This document shows, piece after piece, positions 22,691-33,590 of a stretch of DNA of 64,000 nt; position 1 is the stretch's first letter; each line of letters starts with the position of its first letter. A model generated the notes under the pieces. That model searched no databases and was not told the origin of the DNA. It saw only the letters and a list, made by a program, of their open reading frames with translations. Made by a program: the position numbers and the translations under genes. This DNA is from Anthostomella pinea (lineage: Eukaryota; Ascomycota; Sordariomycetes; Xylariales; Xylariaceae), in assembly GCA_963556695.1 (NCBI GenBank), contig CAUWAG010000020.1, forward strand, positions 62,001 to 126,000. The letters are read 5' to 3'.

Positions 22691-23797
22691 TTAGTTCACG
22701 GGTAGTCGGTCCAGTCTTCCACCCTTGTCCAGCCAGGTCTGGTCGACCAGCTGTTCGCGAGCTTGGTACAAGAAGCGGTATGCCGTCTTGATGGTACCGT
22801 CGCTCACACCGGCCACTGCAGCAATCTGCTTAGAAGTCCTGCTCTCGCCCATCAGGTAGGAAACCATGTAGATGCAGGCAGCAGCCACGGACAGCGGAGA
22901 ACGACCGGCGAGATCCTTGACTGACGAACTCTTGTCGCACAGCTCAGAGGCGATCCTGGCCATGAGGTGGGTGTTGTCGAAACGAAGGCCGTTACAGTAT
23001 CGTTCGCAAAGCTCCGTGGCATTCGTCGTGCTGGTCTTCGGCTGGTCTTCGGTGAGACTCGCAAGTTGTTTGTTGGTATTCTTGGGGTTTTTGGCCTGAT
23101 CCTGCAAGAACTTCTCGAGCATCTTGAACGTCTTTCCGATCTCCTTCTTGGAAACCTTGGTGAGGGCGTAGATCTCTCGGAAGGTTCTGGGGACCTTGGA
23201 CTGTCGGCATGCGATGAAGATGCACCCAGCAATGACGGATTCCACAGGCTTTCCCTTGAAGATCTTCTCATCGTCGGCCATCTTGAATATGTGTTTGGCG
23301 CTGTCTTGCGCAGTCTTGGGAATGCTGATGGCGTCACAGTAATGACCGATGATGCGATAGGCTTCATTGAGACCCTTTTGGGACTTGTCGCCTTTCTGCG
23401 TACGAGCCTGGGCGCGGCTCAGTTCACGAGCGCGGCCGCCTTCACCGAATGCGATGGTGGTCTCGAGCTGGGAACCGTGCAGGAGCGGGTTGGCAGCCTC
23501 ACCGACACGCGACGGGTCGTCGTTGTTCTGGTCGTCGTTGGCGAAGGTACGCCACTCGGAACGGGTGTCGATGATGCGGTCGCCGAGAACGATGCCGCAG
23601 GAGCCGCAGACCACGTCGCCGTTACTGAACTCCTCGACGAGGTTCGGCGGGTTCTCGCGGCAGTCTGGGCATATGAGGATCTGATTCAGGTTCTCCTCCC
23701 AAGGCATCTGATCAGCAGCATCGCCGACGGCACCGGTGTTGCCCATGCCCATGGAGGCAATCAAGGCGGCCTCGGAGCGCGCTGTCGTTGTCGCCAT
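22691..23797 (-). CDS. SUA7: transcription initiation factor IIB (TFIIB, Sua7)
   Basis: General RNA polymerase II factor that bridges TBP-bound DNA and the polymerase in the nucleus. A 368-codon intronless frame from the ATG at 23797. The N-terminal zinc ribbon is ICPDCRENPPN...VVCGSCGIVLGDR (two CxxC pairs), followed by the B-reader/linker SEWRTFANDD. Two cyclin-like repeats follow: ...GCIFIACRQSKVPRTFREIY (first) and SVAAACIYMVSYLMGESRTS (second). The C-terminus is GTIKTAYRFLYQAREQLVDQ. Length and motif order match the family. Start choice: first ATG, directly before ATTTARSEAA. There is no lesion over 1.1 kb, a useful control for the disrupted accessory genes. Confidence 0.96.
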   Translation of the reverse strand: MATTTARSEAALIASMGMGNTGAVGDAADQMPWEENLNQILICPDCRENPPNLVEEFSNGDVVCGSCGIVLGDRIIDTRSEWRTFANDDQNNDDPSRVGEAANPLLHGSQLETTIAFGEGGRARELSRAQARTQKGDKSQKGLNEAYRIIGHYCDAISIPKTAQDSAKHIFKMADDEKIFKGKPVESVIAGCIFIACRQSKVPRTFREIYALTKVSKKEIGKTFKMLEKFLQDQAKNPKNTNKQLASLTEDQPKTSTTNATELCERYCNGLRFDNTHLMARIASELCDKSSSVKDLAGRSPLSVAAACIYMVSYLMGESRTSKQIAAVAGVSDGTIKTAYRFLYQAREQLVDQTWLDKGGRLDRLPVN

Positions 23798-25041
23798 GGT
23801 CGATTACAGGCGGGCGCGGACGAGTGTGGCGAACGATTAAATTGGCGAGGCGCGACGCGGCGACGCTGGCGATGGCGATAGCGATGGGTGTCGACGGTAC
23901 GTTCGTGGTCTGTTGTCGAGGCGAAGATTGAAGAGACCTCACGAGGCAAATTGGGACTCCTAAGGCAGAAATGAGACTGGAATGGAACCTTATGTTCGCA
24001 GATTCGATGTTTGGATGATTCAGCAGGTACGGAGGTACGGAGGTACAGATGTGGGTGCTTCTCACGGAGGCGGGGCTGCGTGGCCTCCAGCTGGCACGTG
24101 CAGTGGCGTGGCTTGAATGGGCTGTGGGCTAGTTGCGTCGCTGGTGCACGGAGAGAAAAGCCCACCTTGAAATGAGAGAATCAATTTGATTCCCACTCAA
24201 CCTCGAAACGGTCTCGACATGGTCTGACGGGCAACGAGAAACAACACGCAGTAACCCGACAATGTATCGGGTAGGTAGCTGGACACGTGTATGTCTGAGG
24301 TCGCGAGGTGCCCTGTATCTGCGGTCGTCTCCCGAAAGGAAGCCTGTGGAAGAGAGTAATGGGTAGGTTGGAGGAAGGGCGAAGAGCGGAGAGGGGAGAG
24401 CTCAGTGCCGCAGCAGTCTTGTGAATGAAGGGAACGGGAGACCGTCTCCAAGCACCTGCTCTTTCTTTCTCGGCGAACAATCACCCTAGGTGACAAAGCC
24501 CTCACTGTTGACCACCACTTCGCCGATGTGCTGAGGTGCTGTGTCGGCTTTTTGCGCTGGGTGAGATTGCGTGTTGCTCGGGGAAGAACCTGATTTAATA
24601 TACTTGAGCCAGGAGATGCATTTGAATGAGGCTTTGTTCGACTAATCCAGGACACCGCCAGCGAAGGTTTGCTTCGGCCACGATGGGCTCAAAGCTGGGG
24701 GAGATGGACACAGCCCAGCTATCCGAAGAATTTCATCCCTTCTCCTTCGATCTATGGATTATCTGCTGACACTTTATGTCTTGATTAGCTGGATTGGGAG
24801 TCGCAACGTCACGATGCCACTATGCATCGCTTGGTTAAGTCTCTTCAGTAATGTATTTGCAACTCTGGTCGTATTTGCATCTCTAAGTAGCTATTAAATC
24901 AGTAGCAACTATCTGCTGTGTGTGTCCTCGCAGAACATGCACTTCCAAACGCCACAATGTGCCTGACGATACACATATCGACTGAGTCCAGAAAACTATC
25001 ATGTATCCCTTACTCCGAGCAACGCCATGCGATACCACGCC
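23798..25041. other. intergenic, TFIIB promoter region
   Basis: Contains the TFIIB 5' region with a GGTACGGAGGTACGGAGGTAC repeat near 24028-24048 (about two and a half units of GGTACGGA). Antisense frames near 24200-24650 have no motif. No gene recognised. Confidence 0.5.
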
Positions 25042-25867
25042 TCATGAGCCCGAACCCATTCCAACACCCACACTATCATACCCGGTAATACTGAACGCCG
25101 TCATCCGAGCTGCAGCCGGCGCAAGACGCATCTTCAAGAGCGCACCGAGGAGCACATATAGGAGTCGCTGTCGTCGGCTGACAGAAGTCTCACTGAAGGA
25201 ATTACACCTCGGTTCACGATCGTGTCACAGTGATCAGCTGTGGCGGAGGCGTGACTCACCTGGGCTGTATCACACCTCGTACTGGCGATGGCATGCGTGA
25301 CGGTCGTGGAACTGACAGTTGAGGGGCGAATGCCGGATGCTCATGCAGCCCTGAAGCTTGGTGGCTCGCGGTCCCCATCTGACGCTGTATCTGAGCCTCC
25401 CATTCCTTCCAGTCGTCTCTGAGGTTGACCGTCTCTGGCTCTTCTGACACCTCAACCAAGGGATACTCGGAGAATGCGGATAAGCGCGAGCTGTGGGTGC
25501 TGAGGGTGCTGAACGACGAGCTGCTTCGGCTCGCGAGGGACTTCCGGATCATCATATCTCTCTCCAGCTCCTCTGCTCGCTGTCGGTCTGCCGAACTCAT
25601 CTTCCGCTTGTGAGTGTGCTGTTGGTGGTGGCTGATAGGGTCCGCCTCTCTGATGCTTCTTTTCCATCGCCGTGACCGTATGTAGTATATCACCATGAAG
25701 GCGAGTAGCGTCATTACGATGACTATCCCGGTGACGATGACCGCTATCAACCAAGGGTCCATCGTGAAGCTGGTTTCATCATCTGCCCGCGCTTCGGACT
25801 GGTGTCTGCTGTCGAGGTCTGCGGGTGGATTTCCCGCAGACATGCGCCGATCGAACGACGAGCCCAT
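25042..25867 (-). CDS. single-pass membrane protein of unknown function
   Basis: From the ATG at 25867 the protein has a short extracellular/luminal part, one strong transmembrane helix (PWLIAVIVTGIVIVMTLLAF plus MVIYYI) and a basic stop-transfer RSRRWKR. A Ser-rich cytoplasmic tail follows (SLASRSSSSFSTLSTHSSR), then PLVEVSEEP. Unspliced, the frame ends at TGA 25258-25256. That TGA overlaps a consensus donor (AG|GTGAGT); with acceptor TTCCTTCAG ending at 25193 the 67-bp intron keeps frame. The extension ends at 25042, giving about 252 residues. I prefer the spliced form. The open frame also extends upstream to about 25975 without ATG, so an additional 5' exon is possible. The function is not recognised. 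Confidence 0.6.
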
Positions 25868-27391
25868 GGGGTGTAGATGGGGGGATGTATCAAGGGAAGG
25901 AAAAGAGATGCTGTCAGGCAAGGACCCGGTGGAAGGGTCTACCACATATTTAGGATGAGGCGAATTTGAGTTGCCGGGGATTCGTCAGATACGAGTGGCG
26001 GTCGTATCCGTACTATATGTGTTGGCTTTCCCCGCGTGTGTGTCTAGGACATCCATCGCTGATTCGCCTTAGATGCCTGGACTAACCATGTATGGCGTAA
26101 CGAGCAATACGAACAATGGCAAAAGCCAATGAGTTGGGGGCAATACTCCGTAATCCTATAATTGGACCATTCGGAAGCCAAGTGGTCCCTTTGTATATCT
26201 GAACACCCCGGCTCCCGCAGCTATGGGACAGGGGGGATTGAGGCGATGCCAATTCCCGGCAGAAGGGATTCAACGTTCAAGAGGCAAAGGGCAAAGGGCC
26301 AACCGGTTTGCCTAGCTGGCGTGATGGTTCGATACGACCATATGGTGGCTGCACAGTCTCAGCTCTGTCTCTAATTGGTCGTGTGTTAAAGTCTTTGCAT
26401 ATGGCCGCCCGAAACTCGATTAGGCGGCCAGGCGGCCTGGGCCCAGGGCGTCTATATCTGTCCAAGAGTGAAGATGCACTTCGGGATAATCCCTGCTGAA
26501 AAGGGCATCAATTGCGCCCGAATACAAGCCGCACGTCCACCCAGCATGCAGAGCAAAGCGCATGATCCGGTTACAAAGGGCAGCCCCAAGTTGACTATTG
26601 AGTGATGCCCTTCGGCCCTTTGATGTAACGAGGGCACCGGTCGGGGGCGCGACACAGCCATCATCATCAAGTTGGACAGTGGCTCTATCCGCCGGCACCT
26701 TGCACGACCCGTTACATAAAAGCGGCAGCATAATGGCATGATTCAAACGCGCCGACCGGTGCGGCTGAGCTGGTTTATGTTGGAACTTGGACCGTCAAAG
26801 GACATCAGGATCCAGATCGGAGACCTATTAATATCACAGTTGGAACACCGTCCCGAAGAATCGGGATTCGGTTTGTTTGCTAACACAAACATCCACACAT
26901 ATCAGCACCGCCCACCTCACTATGTAACCTCAATGGTTCGCAGGACCGGGGGCATCCCGACAGTTGGCGGGTAGCGTGAATCTCCGATTTGTTGTACCTA
27001 CTGTACTTCATTAAATAATAGGAGGATGTTAATAGTGATACTTGTTGGTTCTCCTTGCACAAGAACAACGAATGGCTTTCGTCCGGGGTCGTGGTGGGGG
27101 TGAATAGCCCCCGATCATAGCGGCCGCTTTTCGGTTCTATCTAACCTCAGACCCACGGAGCCGCGACGGATTGCCTCCCCACCTTGACAACCTCCATGTT
27201 CATGTTCATGTTCATCTTTACCGGCTATCATTGATTCCGATTGATACTGCGATAGACCGCCGAGCCTGAGCCGGATCCTCCAAACCTGGCAACCGTGCAG
27301 CCGTGAAACGTCTCACTCAATAGACATCGACGGCTCGTTGCATAGCGGCACAGCGGATCGATCCGAGGCCCGTGCCATCAGAATCGCCATC
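25868..27391. other. intergenic
   Basis: Between the single-pass membrane protein and the CoA-transferase, which are divergent. Short frames only. A (CATGTT)3 microsatellite is listed separately. No gene recognised. Confidence 0.5.
27195..27212. repeat. microsatellite (CATGTT)3
   Basis: Three perfect CATGTT units followed by CATCTT, about 180 bp upstream of the CoA-transferase start. Confidence 0.8.
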
Positions 27392-28974
27392 ATGTTCTCC
27401 CGCACACTGCCACGCGGCAGCTATGGTGCAAGGCTTCTTATCAGAAACCAGTATCGAGCTGGTCTCGTACGCCGGTACTCTGCCGTTACCAATGGCAGCT
27501 CAGCCGCCCAATCCAGCCTCCCATTGGCCGGCTACCGCGTGCTGGATATGACGAGGGTACTTGCGGGTGTGAGTAGATGGACGCCCCCCTTTCTACCACG
27601 TGTCCGTTCCCTCTGCTTACGAGCTTGTGCAGCCCTATTGCACACAGATACTCGGTGATCTTGGGTGAGACGACACCATCAGCTGATGTGAGGTCACCCT
27701 TAGCTAATCGTTTACCCAACTCAAGCGCAGAAGTCATCAAGGTCGAGCATCCCACTCGTGGGGACGATACCCGTGCTTGGGGGCCGCCTTATGCAACCTA
27801 CCGAGAGGGGTCCGAGTTGGATGGCCCCGGCGAATCCGCCTACTTCCTTGCGGTAGGTGACGCGGACACGGCATGTGCCTCATCTTGAGACCACTCGCTG
27901 ATACTGCGCCAGGTCAACCGCAACAAGAAGTCACTCGGCCTGTCATTCCAGCATCCCGAGGGTGTCGAGATACTGCAGAAGCTGGTTGCGGAATGCGACA
28001 TCCTCGTAGAGAACTACCTGCCAGGCAGCCTCAAGAAATATGGCATGGATTTCGAGACAATACACAAGCTCAACCCATATCTCATTTATGCCTCCATCAC
28101 GGGCTATGGGCAGACGGGACCATACTCGCAACGGGCTGGCTACGATGTCATGGTTGAGGCAGAGTTCGGGTTGATGCACATCACAGGTAGCAGGGACGGA
28201 CCGCCGGTGAAAGTCGGTGTTGCGGTGACCGACCTGACGACTGGGCTTTACACAAGCAACAGTATCATGGCTGCCATCATAGCGCGGGGGAAAACAGGCC
28301 GTGGTCAACATATTGATGTCTCGTTGAGTGATTGCCAGACTGCAACGCTTGCCAATATTGCGAGCAGCTGTCTCGTCAGCGGGAAGAAGGATTCAGGCCG
28401 ATGGGGCACTGCGCATCGTAAGCTTACCGTGATATCGGCTTTGTCATGTGCTGACTTGTATGAAACAGCATCCATCGTTCCGTACAAGTCGTTCAAAACC
28501 AAAGATGGGGATGTCCTCTTCGGCGGCGGCAACGACCGACTATTTGGCATTTTATGTGATGGCCTAGGCCGACCAGAGTGGAAGACCGATCCCAAGTACA
28601 GCGTCAACTTTGCCCGGGTCGCCAACAGAGTTGAACTGGAAGACGAGATTGAGAAGGTCAGCACGCAGAAGACGACAGGAGAGTGGCTGGAGGTCTTTGA
28701 GGGCAAAGGCATGCCATATGCGGCTGTCAATGATGTTCAAGGGACACTCAATCACGAGCATACAAAGGCCCGCAACATGGTGGTGGAACTCGAGCACGAT
28801 GAATGTGGATCGATCAAGATGGTGAACACGCCGGTCAAGTATAGCGGAAGTACACCGGGTGCCCGGACAGCACCACCGACACTTGGACAGCATACTGACG
28901 AGGTCCTTGGGACGTTACTTGGACTCGACGAAAGTGCAGTAGCTGCGCTGAAAAAGAAAGGTGCCATACGGTAG
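27392..28974 (+). CDS. family III CoA-transferase (CaiB/BaiF; succinyl-CoA:glutarate CoA-transferase-like), probably mitochondrial
   Basis: Predicted 448-residue class III CoA-transferase in five exons (27392-27568, 27633-27664, 27726-27852, 27913-28417, 28469-28974); all phases agree. The N-terminus MFSRTLPRGSYGARLLIRNQ is rich in Arg and Ser with no acidic residue, like a mitochondrial presequence. Core motifs: GYRVLDMTRVLAG|PYCTQILGDLG, GAEVIKVEHP, GDDTRAWGPP, VNRNKKSLGLSF, LVENYLPGSL, SITGYGQTGPYSQRAGYD and VKVGVAVTDLTTGLY (region of the catalytic Asp). Later motifs are GQHIDVSLSD, AHPSIVPYK (split by intron 4) and LGQHTDEVL. Exon 2 is only 32 nt. Human SUGCT (glutarate metabolism) is the closest well-known relative by motif; the exact acceptor is inferred. 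No lesion. Confidence 0.9.
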
Positions 28975-29129
28975 GCGACTCAACAAGCTACCTAGGGTAA
29001 TGTAAATAGAACCGGCCTTCCTCTTTGGGTCAGTTCACGTGTCGATTTAGTCTGTTACTGAAGTGAGGTGTCTATTATTGAAAGTGAACCCGGCCAACGC
29101 TGGAGGTTAAGGTACACACTCCCCGGCCA
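28975..29129. other. 3' flank of CoA-transferase gene
   Basis: Normal-composition sequence up to the TA that borders the AT-rich element. Nothing else seen. Confidence 0.5.
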
Positions 29130-29131
29130 TA

Positions 29132-29652
29132 GGTCTCCGAGCATCCCTGTTTTACACCAAAACACCCCAACTTTACGCTATCGTAATAAATCGAGTAAAA
29201 TAGATATAACTTAACTACCTACAATACTTATAGTTAAGTTTACTGGATTGTTAAAATGGCTTATTTAAAAACTTTAACATCTTAAAGATAAAGGTCGTAA
29301 ATATTACTTTATTGAAGGTTAAAATTTCGATAAAAATAGCTTTTTAAGATATTTAATTCTTAAGTAACCTATTGAATAAGGTTTTACGTCTTATAAGTAT
29401 ATTATGTTACTTAATATTATATCACTTTATTACAACTTAAACGATTTTTCAAACATTTTATATAACTTTATTAACATTTTTAATTTTTATCTTTAATTTT
29501 TACTTTTATATATTCAATAATTAGTTACGAAAACTTCAGCATTTTCAAGTATTAGTTTCTTATAAAATCTCGCTTTTGAAAGCTTTAAGTCTTTAGTTAT
29601 AAAATCGTAAAGGTAGGGCATTTTAGTGTAAATGCGGGGATGCTCGAAGACT
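29132..29652. mobile_element. AT-rich nonautonomous DNA-transposon remnant with about 47-bp inverted repeats
   Basis: A 521-bp block bounded by TA on both sides (29130-29131 and 29653-29654). The left end begins GGTCTCCGAGCATCCC. The reverse complement of the right end begins AGTCTTCGAGCATCCC. The two ends align for about 47 bp, to TTTACG, with most differences being transitions (C/T, A/G). The interior (about 29180-29600) is extremely AT-rich, in sharp contrast to its neighbours, and has no coding frame. A TA duplication plus an AGTC-like end is what Fot1/Pogo-type Tc1-mariner elements show. AT-richness plus transition-only decay suggests repeat-induced point mutation. It carries no transposase, so a MITE-like or deleted copy is likely. 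Confidence 0.7.
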
Positions 29653-29723
29653 TATAGCGAGTCAGTGTACCTATAGGTACGTGATTGTGCCAAGTGCCAG
29701 CCAAGAGCCAAGAGCGCATTAAT

Positions 29724-29743
29724 GGTCACGTGAAGGTCACGTG
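29724..29743. promoter_or_regulatory. paired GGTCACGTG boxes
   Basis: Two identical GGTCACGTG nonamers (29724-29732 and 29735-29743), each with a palindromic CACGTG E-box, spaced 11 bp start to start (about one helical turn). They lie 290 bp upstream of the PHD-finger start. Candidate bHLH (Cbf1-like) binding sites; no direct evidence of use. Confidence 0.4.
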
Positions 29744-30030
29744 CTTTGCCTCCACCTGCGTTTCCTCACATCACATTTGAGCCAACCGTACCTGACGCAA
29801 ACTACTTGTACTTGTAGGAAAAGAGAAATCGATCTCAATTGGCAACTCATTCCGAGTCTTTGCCATTGTGCATGCTGTGTGGAGTGGGCGATATTGGTCT
29901 GTACGTTGCTTCGTTCCACCCCGAATATCTGCGCAACCAACTAACACACCATCCCCAGCTGCACCAATGACGATCATCATCGCCATCCTCTCTGCCATAC
30001 CGGGAAGAAGTAGCCAAGGGCTTTGAAGAC

Positions 30031-31676
30031 ATGATGGACGGCGTATCTTCTCAAGCAGAGCCTGCTGCTGCTGCTGCTGCGCCGGCGCCAGCCATACAGC
30101 CTCCCACCGCCGGTCCTCCTGTCCCTTCAGCACCCAGCCCGGGACGAAGCTCGGTAGCAAGCCCGGTGCCCAGCACGCCTGGCTCGACAGGTCGCATGCC
30201 TTACGTACCCCAGTTCACCGCCGCCACGCAGATGATCTTGCAGCGCATCAACAGCCAGCCGGGAAGCCTGTCGGCAGCGCTGTCGTCGGCCTCATCGGTT
30301 GCTAGCACCATCGAAAGGTCAACGTTCGAGGACGCTAAGAGACGACTCGTCATGACTATGAACACCTCTATGACCATGCCTATGCCGCCGCCGAAGCCTG
30401 TTTCGTCTGCACATGGCTCCTCAACCATACGCGTTGGCGACGCCTTTCAGCTTCGGACACCAGCGCCGCCTAAGCCGGCAACCACCGCCAAGGGAAGCAG
30501 TAAAGGCCCAGCACAGAAGCCCAAAGCCAAGGCTGTACGAATTCAGAAGCGAAAGCGAGGTAAAGATGATGACGATGGGGAGTCTTCCAGTCTGAGCGAT
30601 CTCTCGGACAGCGACGTCGAGCACAAGGACCAGCTAGCCGTACCCACTATGACAAAGTCCGGACGGCAGGTACAGAAGCCGACGCAGTACAACCCAGCCT
30701 CGATGGCCGGCTCCTCATCGCAGCAGCAGAAGCGTAAGAACTGGGGCAAGCGCACGCCAGAGCAGGCGCTGTGCAAGGTGTGCACAAGAGGGCTGAGCCC
30801 GGTCTCCAACCAGATCGTCTTCTGTGACGGCTGCAACCTGTGCTGGCACCAGCTCTGTCACGACCCTTACATCGACGACGACTTCGTTAGTGACGAGGGG
30901 CGCTCGTGGTTCTGTGGCCGCTGCGCGGCGAAGCGCGAGAAGCACCTTGCGAAGAAGAAGACGATGGATGGGTTCAAGGGTGTTAGCTGGGCCGGCAAGA
31001 GCGTAGAGCAGGTAAGCTTGTGTTTCCTCCCCACGAACCCTAAGGGTCTGATAAACACCTTTTCTCGACCCAGTGCCTCTTTGCAACGTGTTTGAAGGGG
31101 GGCGCTGAAGATGAATGTCCTCTCTATGATCTTCTATCAGTGGTAAATGAAGCTAGCTAACAGATCTTTCAGAAACGGGCCTATCTATCCAACATCACGC
31201 CTGCACAGCTTGTCAATATCATTATGTACAGCACCGAGCTCCACCCAGATCTCCCCGTGTTCCCAGCCCACGAACCAGGGCCAGGAGCAAGACGTGGCCC
31301 ACAAAACACACCCTTGGGCTTGGCGGCCGATAGCCTCTTTCTGCCAACGAGTACGAACCTGAGTGGCCCAGCTCACTATGTGCGCAAGTCGTCAACGGCA
31401 GATCGGACTCCTACCCACGGTAACCACCACACCGGAACCGGCAAAGGGGGTGCGAGTGTGAAAGCGGCTTTTTCTGCCGAGACCCAGAACCAGGCAGCGC
31501 GAGAGGGTTCTGCGGACTCTGTCCCGCCTGCCTGGCCAAAGGTGGGACAGGGCTGTCTGGCTGGCGTGGACTTGAAGGAGGATGATCTGGAGGATAAGAA
31601 CGACTACGAGGCTTTCAGCGTCATGACGTACGATTCAAAAGGGAACAAGGTGCTTGAGAATGGGATGCCGGTTTGA
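30031..31676 (+). CDS. PHD-finger protein
   Basis: Two-exon gene (30031-31011 and 31173-31676, both in phase 0) encoding about 494 residues; ATG 30034 is an alternative start. The N-terminal half is disordered, with Ala/Pro runs and a nuclear-localisation-like VRIQKRKRGKDDDD. Then SGRQVQKPTQYNP and a complete PHD zinc finger (about residues 247-300): CKVC, FCDGC, WHQLC and FCGRC, the C4HC3 pattern. After the intron, KRAYLSNITPAQLVNIIMY forms a short conserved helix. The tail is disordered and ends in an acidic VDLKEDDLEDKNDYEAFSVM. PHD fingers read histone H3 tails; a chromatin role is inferred. The paired E-boxes upstream are the only regulatory hint. A named orthologue is not certain. Confidence 0.85.
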
Positions 31677-32378
31677 GGTGATGGAGGAGAGCGAGGAGTC
31701 CTGAATCAGGACTTCTGATAGCAATACCCTACGCAAACGTATTGCTTATTGATCACGGCTTACTAGGCGTTAGCTTATACGTAGCTGTATATTATTGTAG
31801 GTCTCGCGAGCTGCAGTTCACGGGCGTCCTCATGGTTGGCTCGGAGCAGATAGGGAGCTAGCTATACACCCATCCACAACGCGCATTTATATGGACAGTC
31901 GAGCAATGCTACATGCTCAGAAACGAAACGCCTTGTTAGTGGTGAGGTGCCAGGCAGCCAGGGAGCGTGGATGTTGGTGGGGGTCCAAGCATCACTTTTC
32001 TTTTTCGTGCATCCCGATCTCAAAGCAGCAAAACCCGGGCCGATCCTGGTGTCCAGGGTGCCGGGTCCCTGGCCAAGCAATCCGACCAGCCACAGACGTG
32101 TCGCTCGCCAAAGTGAACACGCTTTCCACTGAAGTCAACAAAAAAGTGCACTCGGGAATGTCTCTCCATGCAGCGCGGAGGCAGCATCGGTAAAGCGCAT
32201 GATGATAGGGGCCACCGTTGCCAGGCTGACACGCCCATGGGGGTTTGCTCTCAAGCGGTACATCTCCTTTCGCCGAAAACTACAAGGTGAGTGCCTCCCG
32301 CTCAATAACAGGTGTCGACACGCGCAGGCGTGACTGACTTCTCACTAAGAATTTGATGTCGCAATTATTTGGCCGCAG
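31677..32378. other. intergenic
   Basis: 3' flank of the PHD gene and the region before the TRM61-like remnant. A GTGAGT donor with upstream open frame near 32286 could belong to a lost 5' exon of the remnant. Nothing firm. Confidence 0.4.
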
Positions 32379-32379
32379 C

Positions 32380-33590
32380 TACCGGTATATAAACAGTTGG
32401 ACAATGCTGACGCTGGCACCGTCACCCCGCCAATTCGACCTAATACCATTGTCAACGTGAAGTCCAATGCTTTCGCTCGGGTATCGCAACTCATTGGCTT
32501 GTGGCCTCGGTCGCGTGTTGTCGCAAGCGACGGTGTCACGTACATCGTATCCGGCATCACCCTGGCTCAATACGTACTCAGCCTCCTACGGCATGCAAGG
32601 GCGTCGAGATGACCATGTCGAGGCTTCGTCCATCACCGACTGACAGTCGGGAGAGGAAACCCACGCTTACGCCGGTTTGTTGCCAAATATCTTTATTGTC
32701 GCAGGCCAACGCTCATGTCGCCATAGATCTCACCGGGAGACGCGAAGTGCATTGTGTCACTACTCGATTTGCATCTACCTAACCCAGAAGAATATCTGGA
32801 CCCGGTTCGGCGCGCGCCATTCGAAATATTCGAGGCCGGTACTGGACTTGGAACATTAACTCTACATTTAGCTCAGGCTGTCCATGGAGCCAACCCACCT
32901 GTTCCGCCACGACTCCGGGAACATATTCTTCGGCATGATCCGGCCCTGCGGATGAACGCTGCCCATCCCATCACATTCTCCGTGTCGTCAGACATGAAGG
33001 ATATCTACCACCGTTATCTAGCCCGTCGCCGAGTAGTCATACACTCGGCCGACTCTGATCTGAACTCCACCGGCCATCCATAACGTCAAAAACTGGGCTC
33101 AGGGACTTTACCTTCTCGATGTTGACTTCCATCATACTCCCGCAGCGACGTATCTGAGAGCCAGACTCAAGAGCACCAACAATCAACCTTTTCTACACTG
33201 CGCGGTTCTATATATTTCTTCCGCTCACCACCTGAGAGATTTGCTCCAGGACGCACTTTATCCTGGGGGACTTGCGGTGCTATATTCCCCATCAATCACA
33301 GGTATCGAAGTGGCCGCCGTTGCCTTTTCAGAAGGTCGCCTTCGGCAGATGCGACTCCTCGAGACCCCCTCGGGCAACAGTGCAATGGGCGCGAGAGCAT
33401 GGACTGTCAGGCTCAACTCACGCATGGACCGGCCCAAGGATATTCTTCCCTACTGTGGCCCTGATGACATAAAACACATGGAACAAAGACTCATGTGACT
33501 TCGTGAACACTCCAGCTTCCTGATATGCGACTCTATGGCGGCAATTTCCTAGGCCTCTGGGAACGTTCCCATAACACTAGTGCTAATAAG
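32380..33590 (+). pseudogene. TRM61-like tRNA (adenine-N1) methyltransferase, decayed copy
   Basis: Pieces in at least two frames match the order of fungal TRM61/TRMT61B-like proteins. First comes a start-domain relic with SQLIGLWPRSRVVASDGVTY and GITLAQYVLSL. SLLDLHLPNPEEYLDP follows, and the SAM-binding motif I is FEIFEAGTGLGTLTLHLAQA. The remaining pieces are RRRVVIHSADSD, NWAQGLYLLDVDFHHTP, GGLAVLYSPSITGIEVA and the terminal GGNFLGLWERS. Breaks: a stop at 32610-32612, a disordered junction near 32640-32755, a one-base frame change near 33072-33082 and another between the TGA at 33496-33498 and 33525. No splice sites repair these. The housekeeping tRNA m1A58 enzyme must be elsewhere, so this is a degenerate extra copy. 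The family assignment rests on motif order that I recognise. Confidence 0.6.

Noticed and set aside
22967..23881. A 304-codon plus-strand open frame opposite TFIIB
   Set aside because: It is the antisense shadow of the strongly conserved TFIIB gene and has no motif of its own.
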